A DNA stretch of 49,854 nt. Source: Planctomycetaceae bacterium. Its GTDB lineage: Bacteria; Planctomycetota; Planctomycetia; Planctomycetales; Planctomycetaceae. The notes under the pieces were generated by a model. That model saw nothing but the letters and a program-made list of their open reading frames with translations, did not search any database and had not been told where the DNA came from. Shown here in pieces: positions 46,200-49,854 of this stretch. The stretch lies in assembly GCA_002724315.1 (NCBI GenBank), contig PBOJ01000116.1, positions 1 through 49,854 on the forward strand, read 5' to 3'. Made by a program: the position numbers and the translations under genes. Within the stretch, counting starts at the first letter, position 1, and each line of letters opens with the position of its first letter.

Positions 46200-48395
46200 A
46201 TGCCGTCGATCCGGTCCCCATTCCGCGTTCTTGCCGTCCTGGCCATTCTCGGTTCGGTTGGTTTTGCCCAGGAGAGTCGTTCCAGGGCGAAAGCCACCGT
46301 GCCCGAGACCGCGACGATTGATTTCGAGAACGACCTGATCCCGATCTTCACCAGGTACGGCTGCAACGCCGGAGCCTGTCACGGGGCGGCCATCGGCCGT
46401 GGCGGCTTCAAGCTCTCGCTGTTCGGTGGCAATCCCCGGGCCGATTTCGATGCCATCGTCAGGCAACTCGAGGGCAGTCGCATCAACCTGGCCCGTCCCG
46501 AGCAGAGCCTCATCATTCTCAAGCCGACCGAATCGATCACCCACGGTGGTGGAGAGCGTTTCGACCTGGACCACGACGGCACGAAGCTCCTGCTGAAGTG
46601 GATTCGCCAGGGAGCTCGCCTGGTCACCCGGCGGACTCTCAAACGGGTAGAGATTTCTCCGAAGAAACACGTGGGGAACTCCCTGGGCCAACCGGTCACG
46701 CTGCGGGCCACCGCCCATTTCTCCGACGGCAGCAGCCGCGACGTGACACGGTGGACGGTCTTCCAGCCCGAGGACTCCTCGGCGGTCAGCATCGATCCCG
46801 AATCAGCCCGATCTCGCGTGCTTCGCCGCGGCCGACATATCGTCGTCGCCCGGTACCTGACCGAAGTCGTTCCGATCGAGTTCATCGTCCCGTTGACCGA
46901 TTCGCAGGTCGACTTGGCAGCCGAACCCAGGCGAAGTTTCATCGACGACGAAGTCCTTGACTCTCTGACGACTCTCGGACTGCCCGTCTCCCCGATCGCC
47001 GATGACGCCACCTATCTGCGTCGGCTGACACTCGACCTCACGGGGCGACTGCCAACGATGGCCCGAGTGCGAGCCTTCCTGGCAGACGTGAACCCGAAGA
47101 AACGGCAAGCCTTGGCAGACGAACTGCTGGGATCCGAAGCCTTCACCGAATACTGGACCCTGCAACTGGCCACCCTTTTGCGGATTCGTCCTCAAAGCGG
47201 GGGGGAGGTCGAGGGAGACAGCCAGGGAGCGGCAACGTACCACGAGTGGCTCGCCGAACAAATTCGAGGTGGTGTCGGCTACGACCAATTGGCTCGCAGC
47301 GTGATCCGCGCCTCCGGCGACTCGCACGAGTACGGACCCGCCAACTTCTACCGCACCACCGGAGACCCCAGGAAACAGGCCGAGTTCATGAGCGAGTTGT
47401 TCATGGGCAGCCGACTGCGTTGTGCAAATTGCCACAATCACCCGCTCGACCGTTGGACACAGGACGATTACCACGGACTCGCCGCGATCTTTGCCAAGAT
47501 CGATTCCGGACGGGTGATTGAGATCAATCCGGGCGGGCGGGTGATTCACCCCAGGACACTCGAGACGGCGGTCCCTCGCATCCCCGGCGAACAGTTCCTT
47601 CCCAAGACGATCGTCGATGGACGAGACGAACTGGCAAAATGGCTGACAAGTCCGGACAACCCGTACTTCGCCAGGGCGATCGTGAACCGGTTGTGGAAGC
47701 GGATGATGGGCCGGGGACTGGTCGAGCCAGCCGACGATTTCCGTGCGACGAATCCGCCAACTCATCCAGTACTGCTGGACAAGCTGGCCGATGACTTCGC
47801 CGAAAACGGCCACAAGCTGCGACACACATTGAAGCTGATCGCCGGCAGCGCCAGCTACGCCCGCAGTGCGAACGCGACGCCGGTGAACAAGTCGGATGAC
47901 CGCTTCTATTCACACGCCATCCGGCAACGGCTGGAACCCGAAGTGCTCGCCGATGCGATTTCGGACGTGCTCGGCGTGGCCGAGCGTTACGGCGACGAAC
48001 CCTCGGGCACCCGCGCCGTAACTCTGGTCAATCCGAAAACCCCGTCCCTGTCCCTGGACATCCTCGGCCGGTGCGGCCGAGACGAGTCGTGCGAAAGCTC
48101 GGCGGCCCCGGGAGGCCTGCCCCAGAAACTGCACCTGTTCAACGGGCCACTGATAAACGCTCGTATCGGCGTTCCCGGCAGCCGGCTGAGCCGGCTGGTT
48201 GCGGCGGGCACGTCGCCCGCGGAGATCGTCAACCAGTTCTACCTGGTCGCACTCAGCCGTCATCCCACCGACCGGGAAACACAACACTGGAAAAAACAAC
48301 TGGACGCCATCACCACCGCCGACGGGAAACGGGAATTCCTCGAGGACTTCGTATGGGGTCTGTTGATCTGCCGGGAATTCGTCACGAACCACTAG
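46200..48395 (+). CDS. DUF1549/DUF1553 protein with an atypical C-x4-C-H motif
   Basis: A 731-residue exported protein, shorter than its two paralogues here because it has no LamG domain. A signal peptide covers about 1-23. The N-terminal domain carries CNAGACH (55-61), a C-x4-C-H spacing in place of the usual CxxCH. A Big2-like beta domain follows (about 150-235, VTLRATAHFSDGSSRDVTRW). DUF1549 includes LRRLTLDLTGRLPTM and the second motif CANCHNHPLDRW (Cys408/Cys411/His412). DUF1553 has NRLWKRMMGRGLVEP. ATG 46200 has GAGAGAG upstream. It precedes a DUF1501 gene by 67 bases. Confidence 0.85.
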   Translation: MPSIRSPFRVLAVLAILGSVGFAQESRSRAKATVPETATIDFENDLIPIFTRYGCNAGACHGAAIGRGGFKLSLFGGNPRADFDAIVRQLEGSRINLARPEQSLIILKPTESITHGGGERFDLDHDGTKLLLKWIRQGARLVTRRTLKRVEISPKKHVGNSLGQPVTLRATAHFSDGSSRDVTRWTVFQPEDSSAVSIDPESARSRVLRRGRHIVVARYLTEVVPIEFIVPLTDSQVDLAAEPRRSFIDDEVLDSLTTLGLPVSPIADDATYLRRLTLDLTGRLPTMARVRAFLADVNPKKRQALADELLGSEAFTEYWTLQLATLLRIRPQSGGEVEGDSQGAATYHEWLAEQIRGGVGYDQLARSVIRASGDSHEYGPANFYRTTGDPRKQAEFMSELFMGSRLRCANCHNHPLDRWTQDDYHGLAAIFAKIDSGRVIEINPGGRVIHPRTLETAVPRIPGEQFLPKTIVDGRDELAKWLTSPDNPYFARAIVNRLWKRMMGRGLVEPADDFRATNPPTHPVLLDKLADDFAENGHKLRHTLKLIAGSASYARSANATPVNKSDDRFYSHAIRQRLEPEVLADAISDVLGVAERYGDEPSGTRAVTLVNPKTPSLSLDILGRCGRDESCESSAAPGGLPQKLHLFNGPLINARIGVPGSRLSRLVAAGTSPAEIVNQFYLVALSRHPTDRETQHWKKQLDAITTADGKREFLEDFVWGLLICREFVTNH

Positions 48396-48462
48396 TTAGC
48401 CACCAGGCACCGAATTCGGCGTCCGCAGAGACGGTCGCTGCCCGAAGTGGAGACAGAAGACC

Positions 48463-49806
48463 ATGAACGACGCCACGCGATGCGACGGCGTGACCCGTCG
48501 CGACCTGCTGCGAGTCGGCGGTCTCACGGCCCTGGGATGGGGACTCGGCGATTTCTTCCGCCTGCAACACCTGTTTGCGGCCGAGACGTCTCCGGTTGCC
48601 AAGGCGAAATCCTGCATCCTGATCTGGCTCGACGGCGGCCCCAGTCACATCGAGAGTTTCGATCCCAAGCCGGACGCTCCTGAAGAGGTACGTGGTCCAC
48701 TGAAGACCATCTCCACCAACGTCTCGGGCGTACGAATCAGCGAATGCCTCGAACAAACCGCCGGAATGCTCGACAAGCTCGCGATCATCCGCTCGATGAC
48801 CTCGCCGCTTGGAGAACACAACTTCGGCACGCACTACCTGATGACCGGCTACAAGCCGTCTCCGGCCCTGGCCTATCCGACGCTCGGCGCCACCGTGGCT
48901 CACCTGAGAACTTCGGCCGGTGTGCTGCCGCCCAACATCGCGGTCCCCACTTTCACCGGCAAGGTTTCCGGCAACGGCTACCTGCCACCGGCCACCCAGC
49001 CATTCTCCGTGGGCGGCAGTTCCAACCGTCGCGACCGGAACAGGTCCAGCCTCAAGGTCCGCGACCTCGACTTCTACCGCGGCCTCGACCTGACACGTCT
49101 GAATCGTCGGCGGCAAATCGTCCGCGCGTTTGACGACTTCAGCCGTGCCAAGGATGCCGCGACACCAACCGCCACCGATCCGGACCTCGAACGAGCCTAC
49201 AACCTGATCGCGTCGCCAAAGGCCAAGCGGGCGTTCGCGTTGACCGAGGAATCCGAAGAAACCCGACAGCGGTACGGTCGTGGGAACAGCATCGGCCCCA
49301 GTTGCCTGATGGCCCGACGACTCGTCGAGCGAGGTGTTCCATTCGTGACGGTCAACAGCACCGGATGGGACTCTCACCAGGACATCCTCAAGCTGAAGCA
49401 ACGCTATCCCACCGACAAGAATGCCCCGCTTCCTTCACTCGACCGCGCACTCACTGCGCTGATCGGCGACCTGGACGACCGCCGGCTTCTCGACGAGACG
49501 CTGGTGGTGGTGATGGGCGAGTTCGGCCGCACCCCGAAGATCAACTCGGCCGGGGGACGGGATCACTGGCCCAACGTGTTCAGCGTTTTGCTGGCCGGCG
49601 GCGGAGTGAAGGGTGGCCAGGTCATCGGCAGCAGCAATGCGCTCAGCGAGTATCCGAAAGACCAGCCGGTCACACCTGCGGACCTTGCCGCCACCATCTA
49701 CACCCTGCTCGGCATCGATCCGAATCAGGAACTACAGACCGCCGATGGCCGCCCGGTTCGTGTCGCGAGAGACGGAGCCCGGGTCATTGACGGGCTGATC
49801 GGATAG
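48463..49806 (+). CDS. DUF1501 domain-containing protein, partner of the DUF1549/DUF1553 gene
   Basis: A 447-residue DUF1501 protein. ATG 48463 has GGAG about 10 bases upstream. The leader VTRRDLLRVGGLTALGWG is a clean twin-arginine signal. Motifs: SCILIWLDGGPSHIESFDPKP, FVTVNSTGWDSHQDI, TLVVVMGEFGRTPKINSAGGRDHW, and the C-terminal DGRPVRVARDGARVIDGLIG. The order DUF1553 then DUF1501 matches the two minus-strand pairs. A TAG stop at 49804-49806 is followed by 44 bases and an ATG at 49851, probably the start of the next gene, cut by the window end. Confidence 0.85.
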   Translation: MNDATRCDGVTRRDLLRVGGLTALGWGLGDFFRLQHLFAAETSPVAKAKSCILIWLDGGPSHIESFDPKPDAPEEVRGPLKTISTNVSGVRISECLEQTAGMLDKLAIIRSMTSPLGEHNFGTHYLMTGYKPSPALAYPTLGATVAHLRTSAGVLPPNIAVPTFTGKVSGNGYLPPATQPFSVGGSSNRRDRNRSSLKVRDLDFYRGLDLTRLNRRRQIVRAFDDFSRAKDAATPTATDPDLERAYNLIASPKAKRAFALTEESEETRQRYGRGNSIGPSCLMARRLVERGVPFVTVNSTGWDSHQDILKLKQRYPTDKNAPLPSLDRALTALIGDLDDRRLLDETLVVVMGEFGRTPKINSAGGRDHWPNVFSVLLAGGGVKGGQVIGSSNALSEYPKDQPVTPADLAATIYTLLGIDPNQELQTADGRPVRVARDGARVIDGLIG

Positions 49807-49854
49807 TGGCCGGTCGATTGAAAAACAGTCCGCTCGCGACTCGACTCACCATGA

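Overview
The window is high-G+C bacterial DNA that reads as a member of the Planctomycetota. The basis is family content: five DUF1501 proteins, three large DUF1549/DUF1553 proteins with N-terminal heme-type motifs, a PmoA-like (DUF6807) protein, many-looped EF-hand proteins, and many secreted proteins with Sec, Tat or lipoprotein leaders. No rRNA, tRNA, CRISPR array, insertion sequence or phage gene was seen. Genes lie in long co-directional blocks with short spacers.

Layout. 1-3278 (+): the 3' part of a sodium/solute symporter and an enolase-superfamily (MR/MLE) enzyme, probably an uptake-plus-catabolism pair for an acid sugar. 3288-3989 (-): a secreted Pro/Cys-rich protein. 4293-17825 (+): a lipoprotein cytochrome c, an HtrA-like protease, a DUF3352-like secreted protein, an EF-hand protein, a phospholipid-type methyltransferase, a membrane/DCC thiol oxidoreductase, a beta-hydroxyacid dehydrogenase, DapA, a GspE-like ATPase with ruined catalytic motifs, a small lipoprotein and a secreted alpha/beta hydrolase. 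17822-37067 (mostly -): DUF1501 proteins, two DUF1549/DUF1553 + DUF1501 pairs, a PmoA-like protein (+), a multi-domain SGNH hydrolase, a Gfo/Idh/MocA oxidoreductase and malate synthase G. 37166-49806 (+): a Tat-exported glycosidase-like protein, a candidate selenoprotein, a beta-propeller cytochrome, a redoxin/EF-hand protein and a third DUF1549/DUF1553 + DUF1501 pair.

Main discovery candidate. The gene at 38912-41491 is interrupted by two in-frame UGA codons (39056-39058 and 39068-39070). They fall where a heavy-metal-associated (HMA, MerP-like) domain carries its metal-binding cysteines: GMI-U-RVS-U-PLAVKEV. The frame is otherwise open for 860 codons, and many other genes here use UGA as an ordinary stop, so selenocysteine is the best reading. 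A plausible SECIS-like hairpin sits 29-30 nt after the second UGA. The protein continues with further HMA-like repeats carrying C-x4-C and C-x2-C pairs, a redoxin domain without its active cysteine, and a metallothionein-like tail with nine cysteines. It looks like an exported, multi-site metal- or selenium-handling protein. It is followed on the same strand by a cytochrome-bearing propeller protein and a second cysteine-less redoxin.

The DUF1549/DUF1553 + DUF1501 pairs always run in the same transcriptional order. They differ in where a LamG-like domain is inserted and in the type of N-terminal heme-like motif, which points to paralogue expansion with domain shuffling. All functional statements come from reading the sequence; no database search was run.
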